DNA of 64,000 nucleotides from PALSA-505 sp036267135. GTDB lineage: Bacteria; Actinomycetota; Actinomycetes; Streptosporangiales; Streptosporangiaceae. Where the stretch lies: assembly GCA_036267135.1 (NCBI GenBank), contig DATAWQ010000019.1, positions 62,001 to 126,000 of the forward strand, given 5' to 3'. This document shows, piece by piece, positions 6,335 through 14,109 of this stretch. Each line of letters starts with the position of its first letter. The first letter of the stretch is position 1. The notes beneath the pieces are model-generated. The model had not been told where the DNA came from. It saw only the letters and a list, made by a program, of their open reading frames with translations, and made no database searches. The translations under genes and the position numbers were made by a program.

Positions 6335-9290
6335 CGGCCCGGCCGGTGCGGCGGGCCCCACCAGCGGTGACCGGCCCAGCGCCCCGGACACCCGGGCCGG
6401 CAGCAGGCAGTGGCCGGAGCAGAGGCTGATCGCCGACGCCGGATCCGGGCCACAGGGCCCGCAGGTCGGGGCGTTCTTCGACTTCGACGGCACGCTCATC
6501 GACGGGTACTCGCTGACCGCGTTCGCCCGCCACCACCTGCGCTCGCTGCAGGTCTCCCCCACCGACCTCGGCCAGATGCTGCTGACCGGGCTGCGCGGGG
6601 TGAGCAGCGAGGCGGACTTCGAGCGGTTCGCCGAGCTGAGCATGCACGTGTGGGCGGGCCGCAGCGAGGACGAGCTGAGCGAGCTCGGCGAGCGGCTGTG
6701 GGTGCAGGGCGTGGCCGGCGCCCTGTACCCGGAGGCGTGGCGGCTGGTCGAGGCCCACCAGCGGGCCGGGCACACGGTCGTGCTGGCCTCGTCGGCCACC
6801 AAGTTCCAGGTCGAGCCCGCGGCCCGGGCCCTGGGCATCGAGCACATCATCGTCTCGCCGGTGGAGGTCGTGGACGGGATCTGCACCGGCCGCCCCGGCG
6901 GGCCGCTGCTGTGGCGAGCCGGGAAGGCGGCGGCGGTCCGCGAGTTCGCCGCAGGCCACGGCATCGACCTGGCCGAGAGCTACGCCTACTCCAACGGCGA
7001 CGAGGACGTGCCGTTCCTGCGGACCGTCGGGCGGGCCAGGGCGGTCAACCCGGGTAAGCAGCTGGTGGTGGCCGCGCGGCACTACGGCTGGCCGGTCTCC
7101 AGATTCCGGTCCCGCCGGTCCGGCGTCACCGACATCGCCAGGACCGCGGCCGGCCTGGCCGGCATGCTGGGCGGGTTCGCCACAGGCACGGCGCTCGGCG
7201 CCACCACCGGGTCGCGGCGGGAAGCGGTGGACCTGGGCATCACGCTGGCCGGGGAGCTGGGCAGTGTGCTCGCCGGGGTGCGGCTCGAGGTCACCGGGGC
7301 CGAGCACCTGGCCACCCGGCCCGCGGTGTTCCTGTTCAACCACCAGAGCCAGCTCGACGTGCTCATCCTGGCCAAGCTGCTGCGCGGCGGGTTCACCGGC
7401 GTGGCCAAGAAGTCACTGGCCAACCACCCCGGCTTCGGACTGGCGTTCCGGCTGGCCGACGTCGCGTTCGTGGACCGCGGCAACACCGACCAGGCGCGCA
7501 AGGCGCTGGAACCGGCCGTGCAGCGCCTGAAGGACGGGATATCGCTGGTCATCGCGCCGGAAGGCACCCGGTCGGCGACCCCGGCGCTGGGGTCGTTCAA
7601 GAAGGGCGCGTTCCACGTCGCGATGCAGGCCGGGGCGCCGGTGACGCCGATCGTCATCCGCAACGCCGGCGAGCTGATGTGGCGCAACGCGGCCACGATC
7701 CGGTCCGGCAGCGTGCAGATCACGGTGCTGCCGCCGATCCCGACGGACGGCTGGACCGCCGCGGACCTGGACGCCAGGGTGCACGAGGTCCGCCAGCAGT
7801 ACCTCACCACGCTGGCCGACTGGCCGGGCCGCGGCACCGGCCGGGTCGAGGTCACCGAGCCCGTCGCCGGCGGCCCGCCTCCCGCGGCGCCCCTGGACTG
7901 GGGTTCGTCGCCGCACATGAACCCGCTGGAGACGGCCATGTGGCGGGCCGAGGCGGCCGACCCCAGGCTGCGGGTGAACGTCAGCCTGCTGGAGATACTC
8001 GATCCCGCCCCCGGCTGGGACCGGTTCCTGGCCTCGCACGAGTGGGCCTCACGGATGGTGCCGCGGATGCGGCAGCGGGTGGCCGAGCCGACGTTCGGCC
8101 TGGGCACACCCACCTGGGTGACCGTGGGCGAGCTCGACCTGAACTATCACGTGCACCGGGTCAAGCTGACCGCGCCCGGCTCGATGCGCCAGCTCCTCGA
8201 CGTGGTGCAGGAGTTCGCCGCGGCCCCGTTCGACCGTGACCGCCCACTGTGGCAGACGCTGCTGGTGGAGGGCCTGCCCGGCGGCCGGGCCGGATACCTG
8301 GTGAAGAGCCACCACAGCGTCACCGACGGCCTCGGCGCGGTTCAGCTCATGGCCAGGCTGCACAGCCGCAGCGCCGAGCACGACCCGGACCGGCCCGAGC
8401 CGCCGGTGCCCGCCCCGTTCGACACCTCCCGGCTGAGCCTGCTCACCGGGCAGGTCGCGGACGCGGCCAGATCCACCCCGGTGGCCGCGCTGCGCGAAGG
8501 CATCGGGGCGCTGAGCCGGCTGGCCCGGCCGTGGGAGACGATCCCGCAGGCGGCCGGGCGCGCCGTCGAGGCGGCGGCCGCGCTGGCCCGCACCGCCGCT
8601 ACGCCCCCGCCAGGTTCGGAGCTGCTGGCCAGGCGCGGCGGCGGCTGGCACTTCGAGGCGATCGACGTGCCGCTGGCCGACCTCAAGGCCGGGGCGAAGG
8701 CGGCCGGCGGCTCGCTCAACGACGGGTTGCTGGCCGCGGTGATCGCCGGATTCCGCCGCTATCACCTGCGGCACGGCGCCGAGCCCGGGCGGCTCACCGT
8801 CGGCTTCCCGATCAGCCTGCGGGCCAGGGACGACCCGCAGGGCGGCAACCGGTTCACCGGGGCCAGATTCGCCGCGGACCTGGCCGAGCCCGACCCGGCC
8901 ACCACGATCGCCGCGGTGCGCCAGTACGTGCTGAACGCCAGGGCCGCGAACGCCGCGGCGGCCGACGCGGTGCCCGCCGCGCTCGGCCAGGCCCTCGGCT
9001 GGCTGCCGCCGCCGCTGATCGCGGCCGTGTCGGGCCGGCTCACCAGCCTCAACGACGTGCAGGTTTCCAACGTCCCCGGGGTGCCCTACCCGGTGTACAT
9101 CGCGGGGTCGCGGATCACCCACATGTACCCGTTCGGCCCGCTGCCCGGCTGCGCCGCGATGGTCACCCTGATCTCACACGACGGCGAGTGCTGCATCGGC
9201 ACGAACACCGACACGGCCGCGATCACCGACCCCGGCGGTCTCGCCGACGACCTGCGCGCGGGCCTGGCCGAGGTTGTCGCGCTGGCCTGA
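6321..9290 (+). CDS. Three-domain fusion: HAD-IB phosphatase, PlsC-type acyltransferase, WS/DGAT acyltransferase
   Basis: A 989-residue protein from a GTG start inside plsB. The HAD domain (about 45-270) has the nucleophile motif DFDGT at 54-58 and the late acidic motif NGDEDVPF. The lysophosphatidate acyltransferase domain (about 315-500) has NHQSQLD (His341, Asp346) and EGTRS (414-418). The wax-ester synthase/diacylglycerol acyltransferase domain (about 533-989) begins MNPLETAMW, carries the active-site motif HHSVTDG (664-670) and the late PLADLK and NDGLLAAVIAGF segments. In mycobacteria the first two domains form one protein and the DGAT is a separate neighbouring gene; here all are one chain. 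By family, the domains would make phosphatidate, possibly dephosphorylate it, and acylate diacylglycerol to triacylglycerol. The HAD substrate is inferred. Confidence 0.92.
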   Translation: MSNPNGPAGAAGPTSGDRPSAPDTRAGSRQWPEQRLIADAGSGPQGPQVGAFFDFDGTLIDGYSLTAFARHHLRSLQVSPTDLGQMLLTGLRGVSSEADFERFAELSMHVWAGRSEDELSELGERLWVQGVAGALYPEAWRLVEAHQRAGHTVVLASSATKFQVEPAARALGIEHIIVSPVEVVDGICTGRPGGPLLWRAGKAAAVREFAAGHGIDLAESYAYSNGDEDVPFLRTVGRARAVNPGKQLVVAARHYGWPVSRFRSRRSGVTDIARTAAGLAGMLGGFATGTALGATTGSRREAVDLGITLAGELGSVLAGVRLEVTGAEHLATRPAVFLFNHQSQLDVLILAKLLRGGFTGVAKKSLANHPGFGLAFRLADVAFVDRGNTDQARKALEPAVQRLKDGISLVIAPEGTRSATPALGSFKKGAFHVAMQAGAPVTPIVIRNAGELMWRNAATIRSGSVQITVLPPIPTDGWTAADLDARVHEVRQQYLTTLADWPGRGTGRVEVTEPVAGGPPPAAPLDWGSSPHMNPLETAMWRAEAADPRLRVNVSLLEILDPAPGWDRFLASHEWASRMVPRMRQRVAEPTFGLGTPTWVTVGELDLNYHVHRVKLTAPGSMRQLLDVVQEFAAAPFDRDRPLWQTLLVEGLPGGRAGYLVKSHHSVTDGLGAVQLMARLHSRSAEHDPDRPEPPVPAPFDTSRLSLLTGQVADAARSTPVAALREGIGALSRLARPWETIPQAAGRAVEAAAALARTAATPPPGSELLARRGGGWHFEAIDVPLADLKAGAKAAGGSLNDGLLAAVIAGFRRYHLRHGAEPGRLTVGFPISLRARDDPQGGNRFTGARFAADLAEPDPATTIAAVRQYVLNARAANAAAADAVPAALGQALGWLPPPLIAAVSGRLTSLNDVQVSNVPGVPYPVYIAGSRITHMYPFGPLPGCAAMVTLISHDGECCIGTNTDTAAITDPGGLADDLRAGLAEVVALA

Positions 9291-9356
9291 TGTCCCGTCT
9301 CAGCGCGGCAATCAGGGCATGGGCAGGGGGCCTGGTGTCCTTGACGCGGGTTTGTC

Positions 9357-9530
9357 TCAGTCAATCTTGTCTCGCGGCTTCACTGCCCGGCACCTGACGA
9401 CGTAGGTGCGGAGGGTGTAGTAGGCGACGGTCGCGCCGTGGTCGCCGGCGGGGCGCTGCCAGATCGCGGCGGTGCCGATCGCCTGGTTGTCGGCCCATCC
9501 GCCAGATTCGGCAGGCCGCTGACGACTCAC
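9357..9530 (-). pseudogene. Short unrecognised reading frame, possible gene remnant
   Basis: From a GTG at 9530 a 57-residue frame contains WADNQAIGTAAIWQRPAGD and VAYYTLRTYVV, a composition that looks protein-like rather than shadow-like. An in-frame stop lies 30 codons further upstream and no ribosome site is clear. It sits in the first of several decayed stretches, so I read it as a possible 3' remnant. I do not recognise the family. Confidence 0.3.
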
Positions 9531-9613
9531 GCGGTCAGGATCGCCACAAGGGGGGCTGCTCAGGTGTCCGTTTCATTCAATACCTGGCCTGGGGAATCCT
9601 GCATGATGGCGGT

Positions 9614-10009
9614 GTGACCTTCGAATCCAGGCATCTCAGCGAGCACATGGACCTTCCTGCTGACAAGGTGTATGCCTACGTCTCAGACCCGGTCAACCTG
9701 CCGCGATGGGCACCCGGACTGGGGAATGCCGTCGAGCAGATCGACGGGCAGTGGTTCGTGGACACGCCGGCCGGACGCGTCCGCCTCGCCTTCGCTCCGC
9801 GCAACGACTTCGGCATCCTCGACCACTACGTCACACTGAATTCCGGCGAGGTCATTTATGTCCCGATGAGGGTGATCGCGGACGAGAGTGGTTCCGAGGT
9901 GCTGTTCACGCTACGGCGGCGACCGGGCATGACTGACGCGGAGTTCAAGGCTGACGCCGACGCCGTGGCAGCCGATCTCGCCAGGCTCAAGCACGTCCTT
10001 GAGGGCTGA
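9614..10009 (+). CDS. SRPBCC (START-like) family protein
   Basis: A 131-residue protein from a GTG start. It opens FESRHLSEHMDLPADKVYAYVSDPVNLPRWAPG, the common first strand and helix of SRPBCC proteins. It goes on with a beta-rich core ending in GSEVLFTLRRRPGMTDAEF and a long C-terminal helix (ADADAVAADLARLKHVL). These folds bind hydrophobic ligands; the ligand here is unknown. The length is typical. It is an intact gene in a region otherwise full of remnants and shows no operon partner. Confidence 0.8.
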   Translation: MTFESRHLSEHMDLPADKVYAYVSDPVNLPRWAPGLGNAVEQIDGQWFVDTPAGRVRLAFAPRNDFGILDHYVTLNSGEVIYVPMRVIADESGSEVLFTLRRRPGMTDAEFKADADAVAADLARLKHVLEG

Positions 10010-10538
10010 CGGCCGTCTTCGGTGAGACGATGGCGAGCAGAGCTTCAGCGGATTACCTGCGTGAATTGTGCTGGGTGATCCCGCTCCAGCCACGACTCAT
10101 AACCCACATTCCCGGGCCAGTCGTGGCCAGCCACCACCAGCCCGGGAAATGCGCCTGCCCCCGCGACCAGCGGAACGAGCGGGCAGGCGCCATATTCTCA
10201 AACCGCACCCGCCGCACTCCGCCAGCTGGACACGGCCGCGGCCGTCATCGCCAGCGAACTCCAGCTCAACACCACTGCCCCAGCTCTCAAAGGCAACACC
10301 GGCAGTCATGTTCCCCGGCCCGGCGGCGGTCAGCTTGCCGCTTATTCCGGGCTTCTTCCCCCGAACATCCAGCACATGATGTCGAAGGTCCGCAGCAAGG
10401 AAAGGTGGCTAGCACCAGCCGGGCACGGTCCGTCTCTAGCTCGCTGGCAAGAGCGTCGTCCCTGGTCAGCTGGCAGTGCAGGTCATGCCACCAGGCCTGG
10501 TCGTTCCGGGCCTGCCCCACGTGGCGAGGGGAGAGCCG

Positions 10539-10844
10539 ATGCCGAGCGACGACGAACGCAGCCGGACGCCAGAAGGCGTGTTCGGCCGGGAACTGCACCA
10601 CTACCGGGAACGGGCGTCGTCATCCAGGTCATCCCGCCAACGTCGGCGCCCATGAGTGGCTGCGCGGCGCGGGGTTCATCATCGCCGACCTCCCGGACCA
10701 CCCGGCGGTGGCCTATCAGGACACGGCCGTGCGGGGCATGTCGCCGTCCGCGACTCCAAAGACCCCGACGGCCCCAAGCTCGTCACCTCCCCGACCGCCT
10801 GGCAGGCCTTCACGGCCACCGTCAAGGCCGGGCTCCCTCTCTGA
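10539..10844 (+). pseudogene. Collapsed XRE/DUF5753 regulator fused to a DUF397 remnant
   Basis: Three pieces of a familiar actinomycete cassette lie in order but in different frames. First comes an XRE N-terminus (MPSDDERSRTPEGVFGRELH, ATG at 10539 with GAGGGGA upstream). Next is the DUF5753 C-terminal core, VIQVIPP in one frame then NVGAHEWLRGAGFIIADL and HPAVAYQDTAVRG in another. Last is the DUF397 C-terminus VAVRDSKDPDGPKL and AWQAFTATVKAGLPL in the third frame. The HTH, most of DUF5753 and the first half of DUF397 are missing. The intact pairs at 29.2-30.4 and 34.1-35.2 kb show the expected full structure. Confidence 0.75.
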
Positions 10845-10874
10845 CCCGAGCCGCCCCAGGCTGTTACCAGAGAC

Positions 10875-12656
10875 TCATTCGTCGTCCTCGGGCCGCCCCG
10901 GCTGCGCACGCCCGAGCTCAGCCGATTCGGATCGCGCGGCCGCCGCCTCGGCGGTCCGGTCAAGTCGCGCTAGCACGCCCGCCAGGGTGGTCAGGGAACG
11001 GGCGAGGCCGGGCCGGTACCGGTCGGGGTTGGCGGCGGCCAGCCCGCGGCGGATCGTGACGGCCTGCTGGACAGGAGGCAGCGCCTCGGCGGGCCGCGCC
11101 AGCGCCGAGCACCAGCCGCCGAGATTGCTCAGCCAGAAAGCTCGTTGTTCCGGGTCGGCGGTCACGGGCAGCGCCGCGGTAATGCGCTCGGCCAGCCGCA
11201 CCGCCGCCTCGGCGAGAACGACGCTCGGGTGGGGGATGGCGTTGTAGATCGCGATCAGCGTCTCGAGGGGAGCGTCGACGCCCCCGGCGAGGCCCGCCAC
11301 GTCGGGTATGGCCTGGCTGAGCAGACGTTCGGCCTCCGGCTCGTCGGTGCAAGCGTGAGCCAGCAGCGTGACCGCCCGCTTGGCCTGCCGGTCATCCAGG
11401 TCACGCAGGCAGGAACGGGCCAGGCCGGGTGCGGCGGCCAGTTCGCGGACGGTGTGCAGTTCGGCCAGCCGGCCGGGCCGCAGCGAGCCGAGCCAGTCGG
11501 TCTCACCGGGCCTGGGCGGGTACAGGTCCCGCAGCCACCTGGCCACCCTCACCGACGCGGGCACCCCCGGCACGCGCCCGGCCAGCAGGCGGGCCTCCTC
11601 CTCGGTGGCCGCGCCCAGCAGGCAGCCCACGGCGACCAGCTGGCGCGCCATCGGTTCGGTCAGCCCCCCGGGTCCCTGGAGTAGGTGGTGAACCCGGGCG
11701 CCGTCGTCCCACAGGCGGCTTTCGTGCCGCAGCAGTTCGGCCAGAACCGAGCCGATGTCCACCCGCACCGGCCCCGGTCCCGGGGCGTGCAACAGCGCCA
11801 CCAGCGCGGCCGCGTGCAAGTCCAGCACCCGCCGGTCACCGGCGCCGCTGCCACCGGCGCCGCTGCCACCAGTCAGCTGCACGGCACGTTCGGGAACGTT
11901 GAGTTCGCGGGCGAAGGCGGTCACCGCGCGGGCGATCACGTCAGCGTCGGTCAGGTCTGCCGCCAGCTCGGCGGTTAGCTCCAGCTCGGCGATCTTCGCC
12001 GTCTGGGTGATTTCCCAGACCGCGGGCTGGCCAGCGCCGAGCTGATCCCACCAGTCACCGGCCGAGCGGGCCAGCAGCAGCACCCGCACCCTCGCGCCGA
12101 CACCACAGGCCAGGGACGTCAGCATCACCCGCAGGCCAATCCGGGTCTCCGCGTCGTCGACCACCAGCAGGGCCGGCTGGCGGGTTAACCCCCGCAACGC
12201 CGCGATCGCCCGGTCTTCCTGGCCGTCGGCGACCCGCTCACACCACCAGCCCCGCCGGCGCATTCGCTCCGCCAGTTCGACCGCCAGCCGGGTCTTGCCC
12301 ACCCCACCCGGCCCGGTAACCAACCGCAGCCGGCCCCCGGCGTCACTGTCACACCAGGCCGTCAGCGCGGCCAGTTCCACTTCGCGGCCGGTGAACCTGA
12401 CCACCTCCCGCCGCGGATCCAGGAGCCGGGCCCAGCCCGTGCCCGGCGCTGGTTCCACCGTGGACCGCAGTAAATCCCGCAGCGCGCCATGATCGCGCAT
12501 TCGGTCATACAACGCGGGCGCGAACGAGCCGGTCACCGCGCCAATCACGGCACCGGCAATCGCCCACCGGCCCCCAGCTAACAGAAAACCGGTCACCGCG
12601 CCGCCGGCGGCCAAGGCCACACCCAACCAGGCCACCACTCCCCCGTGCCAAGTCAC
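10875..12656 (-). CDS. STAND-type NTPase with N-terminal membrane hairpin and short TPR tail
   Basis: A 593-residue protein. Two hydrophobic segments at residues 8-27 and 31-50 are followed by a charged linker and an NB-ARC-like ATPase domain. Walker A is GPGGVGKT (115-122) and Walker B LLVVDD (163-168), with arginine-rich sensor segments after. The middle is helical. The C-terminus has about one and a half tetratricopeptide units (SNLGGWCSALARPAEALP, then RSLTTLAGVLARLDRTAEA) and stops abruptly, where relatives usually carry many more repeats. Such proteins are signal-responsive switches; the signal is unknown. A 15-bp in-frame duplication gives GGSGAGGSGAG near residue 270. Confidence 0.7.
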   Translation of the reverse strand: MTWHGGVVAWLGVALAAGGAVTGFLLAGGRWAIAGAVIGAVTGSFAPALYDRMRDHGALRDLLRSTVEPAPGTGWARLLDPRREVVRFTGREVELAALTAWCDSDAGGRLRLVTGPGGVGKTRLAVELAERMRRRGWWCERVADGQEDRAIAALRGLTRQPALLVVDDAETRIGLRVMLTSLACGVGARVRVLLLARSAGDWWDQLGAGQPAVWEITQTAKIAELELTAELAADLTDADVIARAVTAFARELNVPERAVQLTGGSGAGGSGAGDRRVLDLHAAALVALLHAPGPGPVRVDIGSVLAELLRHESRLWDDGARVHHLLQGPGGLTEPMARQLVAVGCLLGAATEEEARLLAGRVPGVPASVRVARWLRDLYPPRPGETDWLGSLRPGRLAELHTVRELAAAPGLARSCLRDLDDRQAKRAVTLLAHACTDEPEAERLLSQAIPDVAGLAGGVDAPLETLIAIYNAIPHPSVVLAEAAVRLAERITAALPVTADPEQRAFWLSNLGGWCSALARPAEALPPVQQAVTIRRGLAAANPDRYRPGLARSLTTLAGVLARLDRTAEAAAARSESAELGRAQPGRPEDDE

Positions 12657-12747
12657 CTCCCTATTTTGCCCGCTTTCGCCGCACAGCGGGCTATCTCATG
12701 CACAGCGCGACCGTCCGACCACGCAACTAGCCAGCCGAATCCACGCA

Positions 12748-12771
12748 GTGATCAGGGATAACCCTGATCAC
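12748..12771. promoter_or_regulatory. Operator-like perfect palindrome
   Basis: Arms GTGATCAGGG (12748-12757) and CCCTGATCAC (12762-12771) flank a 4-nt ATAA centre. The site lies about 100 bp before a possible leader peptide and 180 bp before the small membrane protein, and about 90 bp from the divergent ATPase gene. It could control either side. Confidence 0.5.
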
Positions 12772-12847
12772 CGGGGTGTGGCACATCAGGGTGCGACCGG
12801 GGGTGATCCCGATCGACCGGTGTCGCTCGCGGCGGCAGTCTTGAAGC

Positions 12848-12931
12848 ATGTACCCGACCACCGCGGACGCCCGTCTGGTTCGCGTCCTCGTGGCGGCGCC
12901 GGCCCTAGTCAACGGCGCCGTGGTGGCCTGA
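12848..12931 (+). CDS. Possible 27-residue leader peptide
   Basis: ATG at 12848 opens a 27-residue frame (MYPTTADARLVRVL, then VAAPALVNGAVVA) ending 22 nt before the next start. Its hydrophobic C-terminal half and position suggest a small co-translated peptide, but the ribosome site is weak and chance is possible. Confidence 0.3.
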   Translation: MYPTTADARLVRVLVAAPALVNGAVVA

Positions 12932-12953
12932 CCCGAACGGAGACCCGATCAAC

Positions 12954-13103
12954 ATGCTCGCCCTCATCGTCCTGGCCCTCATCGTCATCGCGGCGCTGGC
13001 CGTCGTCGGCGTCGCCTTGCACCTGCTGTTCTCCCCCTTCCTGCTGACGGCCATCGCCGTCGTGCTTCTGATCAGGTTCTGGCCGCGCCGCTCCCACCGG
13101 TAG
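12954..13103 (+). CDS. Small single- or two-segment membrane protein (49 aa)
   Basis: ATG at 12954 with ACGGAG about 12 nt upstream. The product is almost wholly hydrophobic (LALIVLALIVIAALAVVGVA, a short LFSP turn, then LLTAIAVVLLIRFW) and ends in RRSHR, giving a positive-inside tail. This is a plausible small membrane protein, well formed despite its size. No family or function is assigned. It lies downstream of the GTGATCAGGG palindrome. Confidence 0.55.
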   Translation: MLALIVLALIVIAALAVVGVALHLLFSPFLLTAIAVVLLIRFWPRRSHR

Positions 13104-13236
13104 CCCACGGGCTGAACGGCACCGGGTCGACGCCTCGCGCCGGGCTTGCCGATCCCGCGATGCACGTCTGGGTGGCGGCAGACGGCTCACGGGATGTCGC
13201 GTTCGTGGCCGCCACCCTGCACGAGGACCGCGACCT

Positions 13237-13630
13237 CTACGGACGGGTGAACACGGCGTGGACGGCGATCGTGCTGTGCATCGCGGCGATGCCGATCATG
13301 TTCCAGGTCATGCCGAAGTCGGCCCGGTTGACCTGAAGTTCGCCGTCCAGCGACACCTCGCCGTCAGCGGTGGAGACTGTCGCGTCGAAGGCGGCCGGGC
13401 GGGCGTGGGCGCGGATGGTGAGCGTGCCGGTGACCCGCACGCCCTCGCCGCGCGGGGTCACGCCGTCGACGGTGAACGTGACGTGCGGGTGGGTGGTGAT
13501 GTCGAAGAAGTCAGCCGAACGCAGGTGCTTGTCCCGGGTGCGGTTCTTCGTGTCGACCGAACCGGCCGCCACCTTGATGGTGCGTCCAGGTCCCGGCGAG
13601 CGTGCTGTCGTTGTGGTGCGGCAGTGTCAA
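13237..13630 (-). pseudogene. YceI-family gene with internal deletion and frameshift
   Basis: The C-terminal 111 residues of a YceI (polyisoprenoid-binding, lipocalin-like) protein are intact: AAGSVDTKNRTRDKHLRSAD, FFDITTHPHVTF and the final LQVNRADFGMTWN. Upstream, in another frame, a TTG at 13630 starts LPHHNDSTLAGTWT, which is the normal YceI N-terminal strand. About 50-60 residues between them are missing and the frame is broken. The gene is paired head-to-head with marR, a common arrangement. The encoded protein is probably not functional. Confidence 0.75.
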
Positions 13631-13655
13631 GCGGGCAGCGCGCCGAGGGGGGGCC

Positions 13656-14045
13656 ATGGCGGAGGAGGGTGTCACCACCCAGCACTCCGCGATGTGCCTG
13701 CGCCTGATGCAGGTGTTGCGCCGCGTCAGCCGGGGGGTGCGCCGCTGGCAGGATGGGGCCGCGACGGCACCGCTCAGCCCGCGGCACGTGGCCGCGCTCG
13801 AGCAGATCCTCGGCGGCCCGCTCACCGTCAGCGAGCTGGCCTCCCGGCTCGGCCTGACCCTGCCCACCGTGAGCGGCCTGCTCGCCGACCTCGACCGCGC
13901 AGGTTTCATCGGGCGCCATCCTGACCCGGCCGACCGGCGGCGCACGATCGTCGAGGTCATCCCGGCCCAGGCGAGCCTGATCAGGGAGTGGCTCTGCTCG
14001 AAACCAAACTGCACAGCCACGACGCCCAGCCCTGAGGCCGGATGA
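13656..14045 (+). CDS. MarR-family transcriptional regulator, C-terminus atypical
   Basis: From the ATG at 13656 (GGGGGGG just upstream) the protein is 129 residues. The winged helix is clear: LTVSELASRLGLTLPTVSGL for the HTH, then LADLDRAGFIGRHPDPADRR for the wing. MarR proteins are dimers whose C-terminal helices pack together. Here the sequence after EVIPAQASLIREWL turns into a short CSKPNCTATTPSPEAG tail, so most of the C-terminal dimerisation helix is absent. This suggests a frameshift or truncation. It would normally repress the adjacent divergent yceI-like gene, itself broken. Confidence 0.7.
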   Translation: MAEEGVTTQHSAMCLRLMQVLRRVSRGVRRWQDGAATAPLSPRHVAALEQILGGPLTVSELASRLGLTLPTVSGLLADLDRAGFIGRHPDPADRRRTIVEVIPAQASLIREWLCSKPNCTATTPSPEAG

Positions 14046-14109
14046 AGCCACCCGCGGGCGGGCGGGGCCGGTCGTTGCGGTTCGGTGGGGGATGTAGTAC
14101 GGATGGGGC

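Noticed and set aside
4763..6964. A 733-codon open frame antisense to plsB and the fusion gene
   Set aside because: It is a shadow of a high-GC coding region; it has no family motifs, while the opposite strand shows complete catalytic signatures.
10097..10601. Two minus-strand frames of 92 and 104 codons
   Set aside because: A short stretch (WWHDLHCQLTRDDALASELE) looks protein-like, but there is no recognisable family, no ribosome site and no continuity between the frames.
13159..13335. A plus-strand frame starting MHVWVAADGSRDVAFVAATL
   Set aside because: Possibly another remnant, but it overlaps the YceI fragment on the other strand and no family was recognised, so it is not listed as a gene.
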